Shown piece by piece: positions 10,349-19,803 of a stretch of DNA of 64,000 nt; position 1 is the stretch's first letter; the number at the start of each line of letters is the position of its first letter. The notes below the pieces were generated by a model that was not told the origin of the DNA, did no database searches, and saw nothing but the letters and a program-made list of their open reading frames with translations. The stretch comes from JANELJ01 sp024511395 (lineage in GTDB: Bacteria > Pseudomonadota > Gammaproteobacteria > GRL18), in contig OY820613.1 in the NCBI GenBank assembly GCA_963681975.1, positions 1,302,001 through 1,366,000 of the forward strand, read 5' to 3'. The translations under genes were made by a program, and so were the position numbers.

Positions 10349-11221
10349 ATGCTTATGTTAAGATTATTGGTTTTTATTGTCGTGCTTTCTTCTGCACTTC
10401 TTCACGTGTCGGTTTTTGCACAGAAAGTGGATGTTTTTGTCTCTATACTCCCACAGAAATATTTTGTTGAACGGATCGGTGGAGAGCAGGTCAATGTGCA
10501 GGTTATGGTTAAGCCCGGACAGTCGCCGGAAACTTTTGAGCCGTCACCTCGCTTAATGGCCCGTTATTCCGGTTCCGATGTTTACTTTACTATAGGTTTG
10601 CCGTTTGAGCAGGTCTGGATAAAACGCCTGACTTCATTAAACGCTGCTATCCAGGTGATTAATACCCGGCCTGAGACAACACTATTATTACAGCAGACTC
10701 ATCAGCATGACTCTGATAAATATAAAGCCCATCAACAATGGGATCCGCATACCTGGTTATCTCCCATACTGGCTATTGAGCAGGCAAGAGTTATTTACAA
10801 TGCACTCAGTGAATTACAGCCGGCTAATACTGTTCTGTTTGAAAAGAATTTCAGGCAGCTTGAACAGCAGTTAATACAACTGGATCAGAGCATTGCCAAC
10901 CTTTTCTCTAAAACCGATAAACATGAATTTCTCACCTTTCATCCGGCTTTTTCCTATTTTGCAAACCGCTACCATCTGACTCAGCGGGCCATTGAAATTG
11001 ACGGCAAGGAACCTTCAGCCAAACAGATTGCCGCTCTTATCAGTGAACTGTCTGCTAAACAGGTGCCGAATATTCTGATAGAACAACAGTTTAATACGGT
11101 TATTGCCCAAACTATAGCCCGCTCCCTGAATGCCGGTTTATTGACCGTCGACCCGCTGGCTTATGATTATATTCACAATATGCAGGACATTGCCGATAAA
11201 ATAAATCGTTCATTATTTTAG
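10349..11221 (+). CDS. znuA: Zinc/manganese ABC transporter, substrate-binding protein
   Basis: A 290-residue periplasmic metal-binding protein of the ZnuA/TroA cluster. It has a signal peptide (residues 1-24, cleavage after 'VSVFA'). Likely metal ligands are in 'DPHTWLSP' and 'FHPAFSYFA', plus a C-terminal Asp in 'TVDPLAYD'. The usual first histidine of 'SPH' is replaced: here the loop reads 'QSPETFEPSP'. Only a short His-containing loop ('THQHDSDKYKAH') is present. It is followed by the ATPase and permease, so it feeds this importer; zinc is the likelier metal by gene order. Confidence 0.88.
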   Translation: MLMLRLLVFIVVLSSALLHVSVFAQKVDVFVSILPQKYFVERIGGEQVNVQVMVKPGQSPETFEPSPRLMARYSGSDVYFTIGLPFEQVWIKRLTSLNAAIQVINTRPETTLLLQQTHQHDSDKYKAHQQWDPHTWLSPILAIEQARVIYNALSELQPANTVLFEKNFRQLEQQLIQLDQSIANLFSKTDKHEFLTFHPAFSYFANRYHLTQRAIEIDGKEPSAKQIAALISELSAKQVPNILIEQQFNTVIAQTIARSLNAGLLTVDPLAYDYIHNMQDIADKINRSLF

Positions 11222-11258
11222 ACAATAAATGGCCGATATTATTGTATAATCTATTATT

Positions 11259-11996
11259 ATGAATAATACACCTGCCATAGAAATCAGGGATCTGAATTTT
11301 TCCTTTAATGATCTGCCGATTCTGGAAAATATTAATATGACCATTGAATTCGGTGATTTTGCCGGTTTGGTAGGTCCTAACGGCGGTGGTAAAACCACTT
11401 TGCTGAAGCTGATTATGGGGCTGTATAAAACTCAGAGCGGCACTATCCGTTTATTTGGTCAGTCCATAAAAAAACATCGAAAACGGATTGGTTATGTCCC
11501 ACAATACGCCAATTTTAATAGCGATTTTCCTATTTCCGTACTGGATACCGTATTACAGGGCCGCCTGGGTATAACCCGTTCCTTTGTCGGTTATGGCAGA
11601 AAAGACAGAGAGATTGCTCATAAGGTTATGCAGGAGACAGAAATCCAGCATCTGGCTCATCGCTCAATACAGGCGCTGTCTGGTGGACAGCTGCAGCGAG
11701 TACTGGTGACCAAGGCTCTGGCGACAGAGCCTGAGATTTTGCTGCTGGATGAACCGACCGCGAATATTGATCAGCGTTCTGAAAAAGATATTTTCGATCT
11801 GTTTAAAGACATTAATCAGCGCATGACCATTTTAATTATCTCTCATGATATCGGCTTTGTATCGGATTATATTAACCGGGTATTCTGTCTGAATAAAACC
11901 TTGGTCTGTCATGATGCCTCACCGGTAACAAGTGATACGATTCACGCACTTTATGGTGATCATGTCAGTGAGATTCATCATCTTCATTCACGTTAG
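11259..11996 (+). CDS. znuC: Zinc/manganese ABC transporter, ATP-binding protein
   Basis: A 245-residue ABC ATPase with Walker A 'GPNGGGKTT' (39-47), Q-loop 'YVPQ' (79-82), signature LSGGQ (140-144), Walker B 'LLLDEP' (161-166) and the H-loop His in 'IISHD'. It powers metal uptake through the permease encoded next. The gene lies 37 bases after znuA and 30 bases before znuB, in one operon. Confidence 0.95.
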   Translation: MNNTPAIEIRDLNFSFNDLPILENINMTIEFGDFAGLVGPNGGGKTTLLKLIMGLYKTQSGTIRLFGQSIKKHRKRIGYVPQYANFNSDFPISVLDTVLQGRLGITRSFVGYGRKDREIAHKVMQETEIQHLAHRSIQALSGGQLQRVLVTKALATEPEILLLDEPTANIDQRSEKDIFDLFKDINQRMTILIISHDIGFVSDYINRVFCLNKTLVCHDASPVTSDTIHALYGDHVSEIHHLHSR

Positions 11997-12026
11997 GCGG
12001 ATAACTTAAGTGGAAAAATCAGCATA

Positions 12027-12848
12027 ATGGATTTTTTAAATACTCTGATGACCCAGAGTTTTCTACAGAATGCTTTATTAGGTGGTATTCTGGCCAGTAT
12101 TGGCTGCGGTCTGACCGGTAGCTTTGTGGTGGTTAACCGTATTGGATATATGGCTGGTGGTATTGCCCATTCGGTGCTGGGTGGTATGGGGATTGCCTAT
12201 TATCTGAGTTATGACCCCTTTATTGCCGCTATTATTTCAGCACTACTGGCTGCCGTTATTATTGGCATTATTAAACTGAAATGGCGGCACCAGGAAGATA
12301 CGGCTATCGGCGCTATTTGGGCAGTCGGTATGGCTATCGGTATTATTTTTATCAGCAAGTCTGATGGTTATAATGTCAACTTAATGTCTTTCCTGTTTGG
12401 TAATATCCTGATTATTTCCAGGGAGCAGCTGTATATTATGCTGTTTATGGATTTGATTACTCTTGCTTTTGTCGTATTGTTTTATAAACAGCTTATTGCC
12501 ATTTCTTTTGATATTGAGTTTGCAACAGTTCGTGGTGTACACGTTAACCTATTTTACCTGCTGCTGCTCTGTCTGGTGGCTATTACTGTGGTATTACTGA
12601 TTCAGGTTGTTGGTCTGATCCTGGTGATTGCCCTGTTAACCCTGCCTGCAGCCATAGCCAGACAATATGTACAGTCTATTGGTGCCATGATGCTGCTGGC
12701 GGTATTACTGGGAAGCCTGTTTACCAGCAGCGGGCTGTACCTTTCCTATGAGCCGGATCTGCCAGCCGGTGCCACGATTATTCTGGTTGCCGGTGTGGTT
12801 TACCTGCTCTCCAGTCTGTTTAAATCACTGGTTGCATCCAGACGTTAA
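12027..12848 (+). CDS. znuB: Zinc/manganese ABC transporter, permease
   Basis: A 273-residue, very hydrophobic protein with about eight predicted membrane segments, of the ABC-3 permease family. Typical features are the N-terminal 'ALLGGILASIGCGLTGSFVV' pattern and the conserved 'GLILVIALLTLPAAIA' helix near residue 190-205. With ZnuA and ZnuC it completes the importer. The order znuA-znuC-znuB on one strand differs from the divergent arrangement in E. coli. Confidence 0.95.
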   Translation: MDFLNTLMTQSFLQNALLGGILASIGCGLTGSFVVVNRIGYMAGGIAHSVLGGMGIAYYLSYDPFIAAIISALLAAVIIGIIKLKWRHQEDTAIGAIWAVGMAIGIIFISKSDGYNVNLMSFLFGNILIISREQLYIMLFMDLITLAFVVLFYKQLIAISFDIEFATVRGVHVNLFYLLLLCLVAITVVLLIQVVGLILVIALLTLPAAIARQYVQSIGAMMLLAVLLGSLFTSSGLYLSYEPDLPAGATIILVAGVVYLLSSLFKSLVASRR

Positions 12849-12891
12849 TACTCATCGAATCCAATAGAATAAACTAACGAGCCTGTTAACT

Positions 12892-14349
12892 ATGCAGATT
12901 GACCAACAACAAATACATCTGGCTCTGGCTTTTGGTATGGGGCTGTTACTAGCCTTTATTATCCTGTGGTTTTATTTTCGTCAGCAAAAGGCACTGGCTA
13001 TTGAGTTGTTAGCCAGTCAGCTTAAAGTGCAAAATGACAGCCAGCAGCAGTTACTGCAGCTGGATATTGAAAACCTGGAAAATGAACTGGATCTGCTGCG
13101 TGATCAGTTGCAGGATAGAGAACGACTGTTAGTAAAAAAAATTGGCGAGCTTAACCAGTTGCATGAACTGAAAGGTATTTATGCAATCCGGGCGGCACAG
13201 ATTAATGACTACAGAGATGAGCTAAAAAAGTCAGCACAGCAATACCAAGATTTACAGGCTCAGTACCAGCAATGCCGGCAGGAACTGTCAGAAACCCGTA
13301 TTAAGGCAGAAGAACAGCTTAAAGCCAGCCGACTGGTGATTGAAAATCTGGAACAGTCAAAAGAACAGCTTACTCAGCAGTTTGAGCATCTAGGCAATAA
13401 AATATTTAATGATAATAGTCAGACACTTAAGCAGGCCAGTCAGCAGGAACTTACTCAGCTATTAACCCCTTTTAAGGAGCAGTTCAGCGAGTTTAAACGT
13501 AAGGTGGAGCAGATCCACGAGCTGGATTCCAGAGACAGAGTCAGTCTGTCTGAGCAGGTTAAACAACTGTCCAGTCTCAATCAGAAAGTCAGCGAAGATA
13601 CCGAAAATCTGACCCGGGCTTTACAGGGCGATGTTAAGTTTCAGGGTAACTGGGGCGAAATGATCCTGGACAATCTGCTGGAAAACAGCGGCCTGAGAAA
13701 GGAGCTCGAATACCATATACAGCCGAGTTACCGGGACGAAAACAATAAGCTGTTCCGGCCGGACGTGGTGATAGAGCTGCCGGATCAGAAATCGGTGATT
13801 ATTGACTCCAAGGTATCCTTAAAAGCCTATACTCAATATGCAGCGGCAGTGGAAGATAATGACAGGCAGGAAGCCTTAAAACAGCATGTTGCTTCACTTA
13901 AAAATCATATCCGTCTGCTGTCTGAAAAAGACTATGCCTCTCTGGAAGGTCTGCAGTCACTGGATTTTGTGATATTGTTTGTGCCGGTTGAACAGGCTCT
14001 GATGCTGGCCATAAATGAAGAACCGGAAATAATTTTTGAAGCCTTTAAGAAAAAGATCATTCTGGTCAGTGCGACGACTCTGCTGGCAACGGTGCGTACC
14101 ATTGAAAATTTCTGGCGCTATGACCATCAACAGTCCAATGCGGAAGAAATTGCCCGCCGGGCCGGGGATATGCTGGACAAGTTCTCATTATTTGTAGAAG
14201 AACTGGAAAATATCGGGGTTTATCTGGATAAGGCAAAAAGCTCCTATACTACGGCACATAATCGTCTGGTCAGTGGCAATGGTAACCTTGTCAGTCGGGC
14301 CAGAGGGATCCAGGAGCTGGGCATTAAGGGAAAAAAGGTGATTGACTGA
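12892..14349 (+). CDS. rmuC: DNA recombination protein RmuC
   Basis: A 485-residue RmuC-family protein. It has one N-terminal membrane segment (about 10-27), a long coiled coil rich in Gln and Glu (about 40-240), then the RmuC nuclease-like domain ('GNWGEMILDNLLENSGL', 'RPDVVIELPDQKSVIIDSK', 'VPVEQALMLA'). RmuC limits recombination at inverted repeats in E. coli; its biochemistry is not settled. Its stop overlaps the ATG of rlmG by one base. A protein acting on inverted repeats is of note in a region so rich in them, but that link is only a thought. Confidence 0.93.
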   Translation: MQIDQQQIHLALAFGMGLLLAFIILWFYFRQQKALAIELLASQLKVQNDSQQQLLQLDIENLENELDLLRDQLQDRERLLVKKIGELNQLHELKGIYAIRAAQINDYRDELKKSAQQYQDLQAQYQQCRQELSETRIKAEEQLKASRLVIENLEQSKEQLTQQFEHLGNKIFNDNSQTLKQASQQELTQLLTPFKEQFSEFKRKVEQIHELDSRDRVSLSEQVKQLSSLNQKVSEDTENLTRALQGDVKFQGNWGEMILDNLLENSGLRKELEYHIQPSYRDENNKLFRPDVVIELPDQKSVIIDSKVSLKAYTQYAAAVEDNDRQEALKQHVASLKNHIRLLSEKDYASLEGLQSLDFVILFVPVEQALMLAINEEPEIIFEAFKKKIILVSATTLLATVRTIENFWRYDHQQSNAEEIARRAGDMLDKFSLFVEELENIGVYLDKAKSSYTTAHNRLVSGNGNLVSRARGIQELGIKGKKVID

Positions 14350-14851
14350 TGTTGGTGTACGTCAATCCTTTTGGTTCATTTCACCTTAAACGCATTCCGG
14401 ATCAGGATAAAAACCTGCAGGCCTGGAACACTGCTGATACTTATCTTCTGAATCATCTTAATGAGCAGATGACAGCAGAGCAACTCACTCAGGCCAGTAT
14501 CCTGATCCTTAATGATGATTTCAGTGCCCTGACGGTCAGCCTTGCTCAGTACGGCTGTGATACTCAAAGTGATTCTTTTGTCAGTCATCAGGCTATAAAA
14601 ACCAATATTCAGGCTAATTGTTCGCAGTTTATGCAGCAGGTACAGTTTATAAAAAGTACCGAAGCCCTGAACAGGCAATATGACCTAGTGTTATTCAAGG
14701 TACCTAAAACCTCTGCTTTTCTACAGCAGCAAATGGCAGGCCTGGCAGGTCATATTGACGAAAACAGTTGTATTATCGGGGTGGTTATGGCTAAAAACCT
14801 GCAGCGTTCCCTAATTAGTTCAACCTGAATAATACCGTTTTAAGCCTGACT

Positions 14852-16275
14852 TCAAGCCAGGTTTAAAGCAGCTGATTGCCCCGGTTTGATAAAAGACCCC
14901 ATCAAACCGGAAATAATTTTGAGCCACAAAAGCCGGAGCTTATTGAGGTTCTTTCTTAAGTTATGTCCAGCGACTACCATAACCACATTAATGGCATCAC
15001 CGACTGCACCTTTGAGGTAGCAGCGGTCTAAACGGCCATCGTTTTTCATATGACCGATTTCAGGCTCAATCGCACTGCGCCGTTTTAATGCCTTTTTAAT
15101 ACTTCGGGTAACGCCTCGCTTCTGACCTGAGATAAAAACTTTAGTGTCTTTTACTTCATGTCCACGATAACCCCGGTCAACAAAGCACTGTTCCGGCTGT
15201 ACGGCTGTAAACTGTTTTATCTGTTCCAGTTGTGGCAGCAAGGTATATCCATCATAAGGATTGCCCGGACAACTTTGAGCGCCAATAACAAAGCCTTCCT
15301 TGTTAGTTACCGCGATACTGGCTTTAACTCCAAATTCATAAGGCTTATGAGCTTTGCCTTTACTGATACACTCGACTTCCGGTGCATGTAAACTGTAAAG
15401 CTTGTTCTTACTGTGCTGCTCCTGCTCAATCAGTTTCTGAGCCTGTTTTAGAGCTACTTCAAACAGAGACTGAATATCAACAGAATAGTTGGGCAGTTGT
15501 CGTTCAATATCCCGTTTAACACGACCTAAACGGGATTTCAGTTTATTGTTCATTTTCTTCATGCGTTTAAATTGTTTTGCATGTGCATAACGACTGGCCA
15601 TTAGTACATATTGCGGCCCAACCCGATTATAGTTCTGGCGCAGTTTAATACCGTGCTCTTTGGACAGTTTAACCAGGTTTTCTCTGGCTTTGTTCAGGAG
15701 CTTTGAATCGGTTGGAAAAGCGATGTTCTTTTCCTGTACGGTAGTATCTACCGTGACTTTCTTTAAAAAACTACCGGGCTTTATGGTTTTACTCTTTAGT
15801 CCGGCTTTAATGGTTTCAATCAGTAATTTTTCACTGCCTGATTTACCCGGCCGGTTACGCCATTTGGTCATGGTCGTAGGGTGTATGGGCATCTTATGCT
15901 GAAAGTATTCTTCTCCACAAAAATATTGCCAGTACGGATTTTCTGTCCAGCCTTTTACTACCTGTTCATCCGATAAATCATGAAGGTGTTTCAGGTAATG
16001 CAATCCTGCAATCAATCGAGTGCGTATGGCAGGAGCACCTTTAGTGGATACAAAGTGGATACAAAGTGGATACAAAGTGGATACAAAGTGGATACAAAGT
16101 GGATACAAAGTGGATACAAAGTGGATACAAACAGAGCGCCCCTTTCTTTATCAGGACTTTCCCGGTCTATGTGTTTTGATAACTTAATCAACTCATGGTT
16201 TATGTTCAACATGTTTTCAAGGCGCATCCTGAACAGGTCTTCCTGAGGTATTTTTGGCTGTTTCTTTGGCTTCAT
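14852..16275 (-). pseudogene. IS5-family transposase, frameshifted by repeat expansion (copy C)
   Basis: The N-terminal frame starts at 16275 and reads through the 11-bp repeats in the wrong frame ('STLYPLCIHFV' repeated). The main body (from about 16040 down to 14852) is intact, with one inserted Phe in 'SFLKKVTVDTT' just before the first catalytic Asp. The 77-bp expansion leaves the first ~50 codons out of frame with the catalytic part. Confidence 0.88.
16044..16131. repeat. Eight tandem copies of GTGGATACAAA
   Basis: Eight perfect 11-bp units lie head to tail inside the IS5 transposase gene, where every other copy has one. The perfect identity points to recent slippage expansion. Confidence 0.97.
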
Positions 16276-17111
16276 TCTGGTCTGGAAATTTGCAAGGTAA
16301 TAAGGCTTATTTTACCAAAAACCTGCAAATTTAACACCCATAATCAAGAAATATTTCTTTATAAATCAATGCTATATGTTTTATTTGGGGTGGGCTATTT
16401 AACGCCCTGAAAAATTTGTTTGCCGATGCCGAAGCTTCTCTGGCCTAGAAAAAAGCTCGGCTGATTCTGCTTAAAGCGCCTCTGCAGGCCGGCTTAAAAG
16501 ATAGTGAAAATAACTCTCTGCAATATACCCTGGAAGACGGCAGCAGAATCTTTGGTCTGAGTAATGTGTTCTCGCGTAAACAGCTGGATATAGGCAGCCG
16601 GTTTTTTCTGCAAAACTTTCCAGAAAAACTCAGTCCGCCACCACAGAGTATTATTGATCTGGGATGTGGTAATGGCGTGCTCAGTTTAAAGGCCGCTCAA
16701 TGTTATCCTCAGGCGGATATCTATGCAGTAGATGAGTCTTATATGGCGGTTGAGTCAGCCAGAATGACCTTGCAGAATAATCTGGGTGATAGTCCAGGGT
16801 TTCATTTCATCAGTACTAATATTCTGGAATCCTTTGCCTCTGAGCAGGCAGATCTGATCCTGTGTAACCCGCCGTTTCATCAACAGCATGTTGTGGGTGA
16901 TATGATTGCTTGGCAGATGTTTGTACAGTCCAGAAGGGTATTAAAAAGCGAGGGAGAACTCTGGATAGTGGGTAGCCGCCACCTGGCTTATCACACCAAA
17001 CTGAAAAAACTGTTCGGCAACCAAACTTTAGTGTCCACAAACAACAAGTTTGTGATCCTCAGGGCTATTAAAAATGGCAGCAGTAAATAAATCTAAACGA
17101 GTTAGAATATA

Positions 17112-17321
17112 TTAAATGTCATCATAAATATTAAAGGTATCAATATGATGTCCTTTGTCATTTAATATCTTAATTCTTTCATCCGTCACCACTTTACTGG
17201 CACTGGTAAAAAATTCCTCACTTTCAGCCACATCAGAAAAGAACTTTTTCCTAGCTTCAACAATATCATCCGCTTCAATTTCATGGTCAATAATCGCGGT
17301 ATGTCTGAATATATATTTCAT
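17112..17321 (-). CDS. Small hypothetical protein, 69 residues
   Basis: A 69-residue acidic protein, starting MKYIFRHTAIIDHEIEADDI and rich in Glu, Asp and Lys, with no signal peptide or membrane segment. A GAGGT ribosome site lies 13 bases upstream of the ATG on the minus strand. I do not recognise the family. It lies between the rlmG remnant and IS5 copy D, convergent with rlmG. Codon use looks ordinary for the window, so it is probably a real gene. Confidence 0.5.
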   Translation of the reverse strand: MKYIFRHTAIIDHEIEADDIVEARKKFFSDVAESEEFFTSASKVVTDERIKILNDKGHHIDTFNIYDDI

Positions 17322-17560
17322 TATAACCTGGATACCTCAGTAATATTTATCTTATAAATAGCAGAATATCAGCCATAATTCAAGTGATTAAAAACATTTT
17401 GAGGTTTCCTCTATGGCAGTATAATACGAGCGTCCCAGTTGGGCTTTTCCAGACTTCGGAAGTGTATTCATCCCTGCCTGCATAAAATAAGGATCACGCT
17501 ACTCACTGCAGTGGAGCTCTCTCCTTATCAGATCTCTAAACATATCCCTGATTTTAAATA

Positions 17561-19058
17561 GTCTGCCCTGAATAAAACATAGTGCATTGATTTATAAAGA
17601 AATATTTCTTGATTATGGGTGTTAAATTTGCAGGTTTTTGGTAAAATAAGCCTTATTACCTTGCAAATTTCCAGACCAGAATGAAGCCAGAGAAACAGCC
17701 AAAAATACCTCAGGAAGACCTGTTCAGGATGCGCCCTGAAAACATGCTGGACATAAACCATGAGTTGATTAAGTTATCAAAACACATAGACCGGGAAAGT
17801 CTTGATAAAGAGTGGGGCGCTCTGTTTGTATCCACTAAAGGTACTCCTGCCATTCGTACTCGATTGATTGCAGGATTGCATTACCTGAAACACCTGCATG
17901 ATTTATCGGATGAACAGGTAGTAAAAGGCTGGACAGAAAATCCGTACTGGCAGTATTTCTGTGGTGAAGAATACTTTCAGCATAAGATGCCCATACACCC
18001 TGTGACCATGACCAAATGGCGTAACCGGCTGGGTAAATCAGGCAGTGAAAAATTACTGATTGAAACCATTAAAGCCGGACTAAAGAGTAAAACCATAAAG
18101 CCTGGCAGTTTAAAGAAAGTCACGGTAGATACTACCGTACAGGAAAAGAACATCGCTTTTCCAACCGATTCAAAGCTCCTGAACAAAGCCGGAGAAAACC
18201 TGGTTAAACTGTCCAAAGAGCACGGTATTAAACTGCGCCAGAACTATAATCGGGTTGGGCCGCAATATGTACTAATGGCCAGTCGTTATGCTCATGCAAA
18301 ACAGTTTAAACGCATGAAGAAAATGAACAATAAACTGAAATCCCGTTTAGGTCGTGTTAAACGGGATATTGAACGACAACTGCCCAACTATTCTGTTGAT
18401 ATTCAGTCTCTGTTTGAAGTAGCTCTAAAACAGGCTCAGAAACTGATTGAGCAGGAGCAGCACAGTAAAAACAAGCTTTACAGTTTACATGCACCGGAAG
18501 TCGAGTGTATCAGTAAAGGCAAAGCTCATAAGCCTTATGAATTTGGAGTTAAAACCAGTATCGCGGTAACTAACAAGGAAGGCTTTGTTATTGGTGCTCA
18601 AAGTTGTCCGGGCAATCCTTATGATGGACATACCTTGCTGCCACAACTGGAACAGATAAAACAGTTTACAGCCGTACAACCGGAACACTGCTTTGTTGAC
18701 CGGGGTTATCGTGGACATGAAGTAAAAGACACTAAAGTTTTTATCTCAGGTCAGAAGCGAGGCGTTACCCGAAGTATTAAAAAGGCATTAAAACGGCGCA
18801 GTGCGATTGAGCCTGAAATTGGTCATATGAAAAACGATGGCCGTTTAGACCGCTGCTACCTCAAAGGTGCAGTCGGTGATGCCATTAATGTGGTTATGGT
18901 AGCCGCTGGACATAACTTAAGAAAGATCCTCAATAAGCTCCGGCTTTTGTGGCTCAAAATTATTTCCGGTTTGATGGGGTCTTTTATCAAACCGGGGCAA
19001 TCAGCTGCTTTAAACCTGGCTTGATGTCAGGCTTAAAACGGTATTATTCAGGTTGAAC
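17561..19058 (+). mobile_element. IS5-family element, copy D (1498 bp, intact)
   Basis: Reference copy with an intact transposase. Left end GTCTGCCCTGAATAAAACAT, right end complementary to GTTCAACCTGAATAATACCG. It is flanked by a perfect 6-bp duplication TAAATA (17555-17560 and 19059-19064). The insertion lies just upstream of lolA. Confidence 0.96.
17681..19024 (+). CDS. IS5-family transposase, intact (copy D)
   Basis: A 447-residue DDE transposase. The N-terminal domain includes 'GLHYLKHLHDLSDEQVV' and 'HPVTMTKWRNRLG'. The catalytic acids are D150 ('VTVDTTVQ'), D340 ('FVDRGY') and E377 ('RSAIEPEIGHMK'). A long basic helical region at 205-235 is typical of the family. With copy E it is one of only two copies with an undamaged full-length frame, so it could supply enzyme to the other copies and the MITE. 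Confidence 0.95.
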   Translation: MKPEKQPKIPQEDLFRMRPENMLDINHELIKLSKHIDRESLDKEWGALFVSTKGTPAIRTRLIAGLHYLKHLHDLSDEQVVKGWTENPYWQYFCGEEYFQHKMPIHPVTMTKWRNRLGKSGSEKLLIETIKAGLKSKTIKPGSLKKVTVDTTVQEKNIAFPTDSKLLNKAGENLVKLSKEHGIKLRQNYNRVGPQYVLMASRYAHAKQFKRMKKMNNKLKSRLGRVKRDIERQLPNYSVDIQSLFEVALKQAQKLIEQEQHSKNKLYSLHAPEVECISKGKAHKPYEFGVKTSIAVTNKEGFVIGAQSCPGNPYDGHTLLPQLEQIKQFTAVQPEHCFVDRGYRGHEVKDTKVFISGQKRGVTRSIKKALKRRSAIEPEIGHMKNDGRLDRCYLKGAVGDAINVVMVAAGHNLRKILNKLRLLWLKIISGLMGSFIKPGQSAALNLA

Positions 19059-19155
19059 TAAATACCTGCAAACTTATATAATTCAAACTGAACCTGTATA
19101 ATATTATTCAGTCTAAGAATTACATTCATTCCTGTTTACAAACTTGGCGTATTAT

Positions 19156-19803
19156 ATGAAAAATTCCTTTGCCTTATTTGCTGTGCTTATTATATTTTTG
19201 TGGCTCTCTCATCCTGTTTTTTCAGCACAGTCTCAAAATACCACTTTAAATAACTTTTTCCAGCGCACCCAGAGTTTACAGGCTGATTTTGATCAGACCG
19301 TGGTTAATGGTAGAGGCAAAGTACTGGAGCAATCCCATGGCAATCTTATTATCAGCCGTCCTGACAAGTTTATACTGGATTATCAGACTCCGGTAGAACA
19401 AAAGTATATTTCCAACGGCAAAACCATCTGGATTTATGATGTTGAACTGGAGCAGGTCAATATTAAACCTCTGGATGAACAGATGGGCGATTCACCGGCA
19501 TTATTACTTAGCAGTAATGACAATATATACAAATACTATCAGGTGAATAATGTTTCCCTGCACAAATCGGACGGCCTAAACTGGGTGCAACTTAAGGCGC
19601 TTAATGATGACATGACTTTTGAGCGGGTACTACTGGCATTTAAAAACCATATTCTTATGCGTATGCGGATGTATGACAGTTTCGGGCAGACTACAGAACT
19701 TAAATTTTCCAATATTATCGTTAATAATCCTTATGCTGCCGACCGGTTTAATTTTGTACCGCCGGTTGATGTAGATATTATTGGATCAGTCAATGTCCGC
19801 TAA
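19156..19803 (+). CDS. lolA: Outer-membrane lipoprotein carrier protein LolA
   Basis: A 215-residue periplasmic chaperone that carries lipoproteins from the LolCDE complex to LolB. It has a signal peptide (about residues 1-24, 'LIIFLWLSHPVFSA') and the LolA fold markers 'LQADFDQTV', 'GNLIISRPDKFILDYQTP' and 'SNGKTIWIYDVELEQV'. The frame is open from 19144, but the ATG at 19156 gives the proper signal peptide. Its 3' end overlaps the start of rarA by 11 bases. The usual upstream neighbour ftsK is absent; IS5 copy D lies there instead. Confidence 0.95.
   Translation: MKNSFALFAVLIIFLWLSHPVFSAQSQNTTLNNFFQRTQSLQADFDQTVVNGRGKVLEQSHGNLIISRPDKFILDYQTPVEQKYISNGKTIWIYDVELEQVNIKPLDEQMGDSPALLLSSNDNIYKYYQVNNVSLHKSDGLNWVQLKALNDDMTFERVLLAFKNHILMRMRMYDSFGQTTELKFSNIIVNNPYAADRFNFVPPVDVDIIGSVNVR

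Larger units (their letters stand above)
14818..16395 (-). mobile_element. IS5-family element, copy C (1578 bp, tandem-repeat expansion)
   Basis: A complete element on the minus strand inserted in rlmG. It is 80 bp longer than the 1498-bp form: 77 bp from seven extra copies of an 11-bp unit (16044-16131) and 3 bp from an extra codon near 15768. The flanks are TAATTA (14812-14817) and TATTTA (16396-16401), one base apart. Because rlmG is collinear across the insertion, a point change in one duplicate is the simplest explanation. Confidence 0.93.
14349..17090 (+). pseudogene. rlmG: 23S rRNA (guanine-1835-N2)-methyltransferase RlmG, split by IS5
   Basis: The N-terminal part (14349-14817) carries the RlmG-specific first domain, with 'LQAWNTADTYLL' and 'LVLFKVPKT'. 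After IS5 copy C the frame resumes at about 16402, meets a TAG at 16447-16449 where relatives have Trp ('SLAWKKARL'), and continues from 16450 to 17090. The second part holds the SAM-binding motif 'IIDLGCGNGVLSL' and the catalytic 'LCNPPFH'. Two independent lesions, the insertion and the stop, show the gene has been out of use for some time. Confidence 0.92.

Noticed and set aside
16044..16131. Regular repeats as a possible CRISPR array
   Set aside because: The 11-bp units are directly head to tail with no spacers and lie inside a transposase gene.
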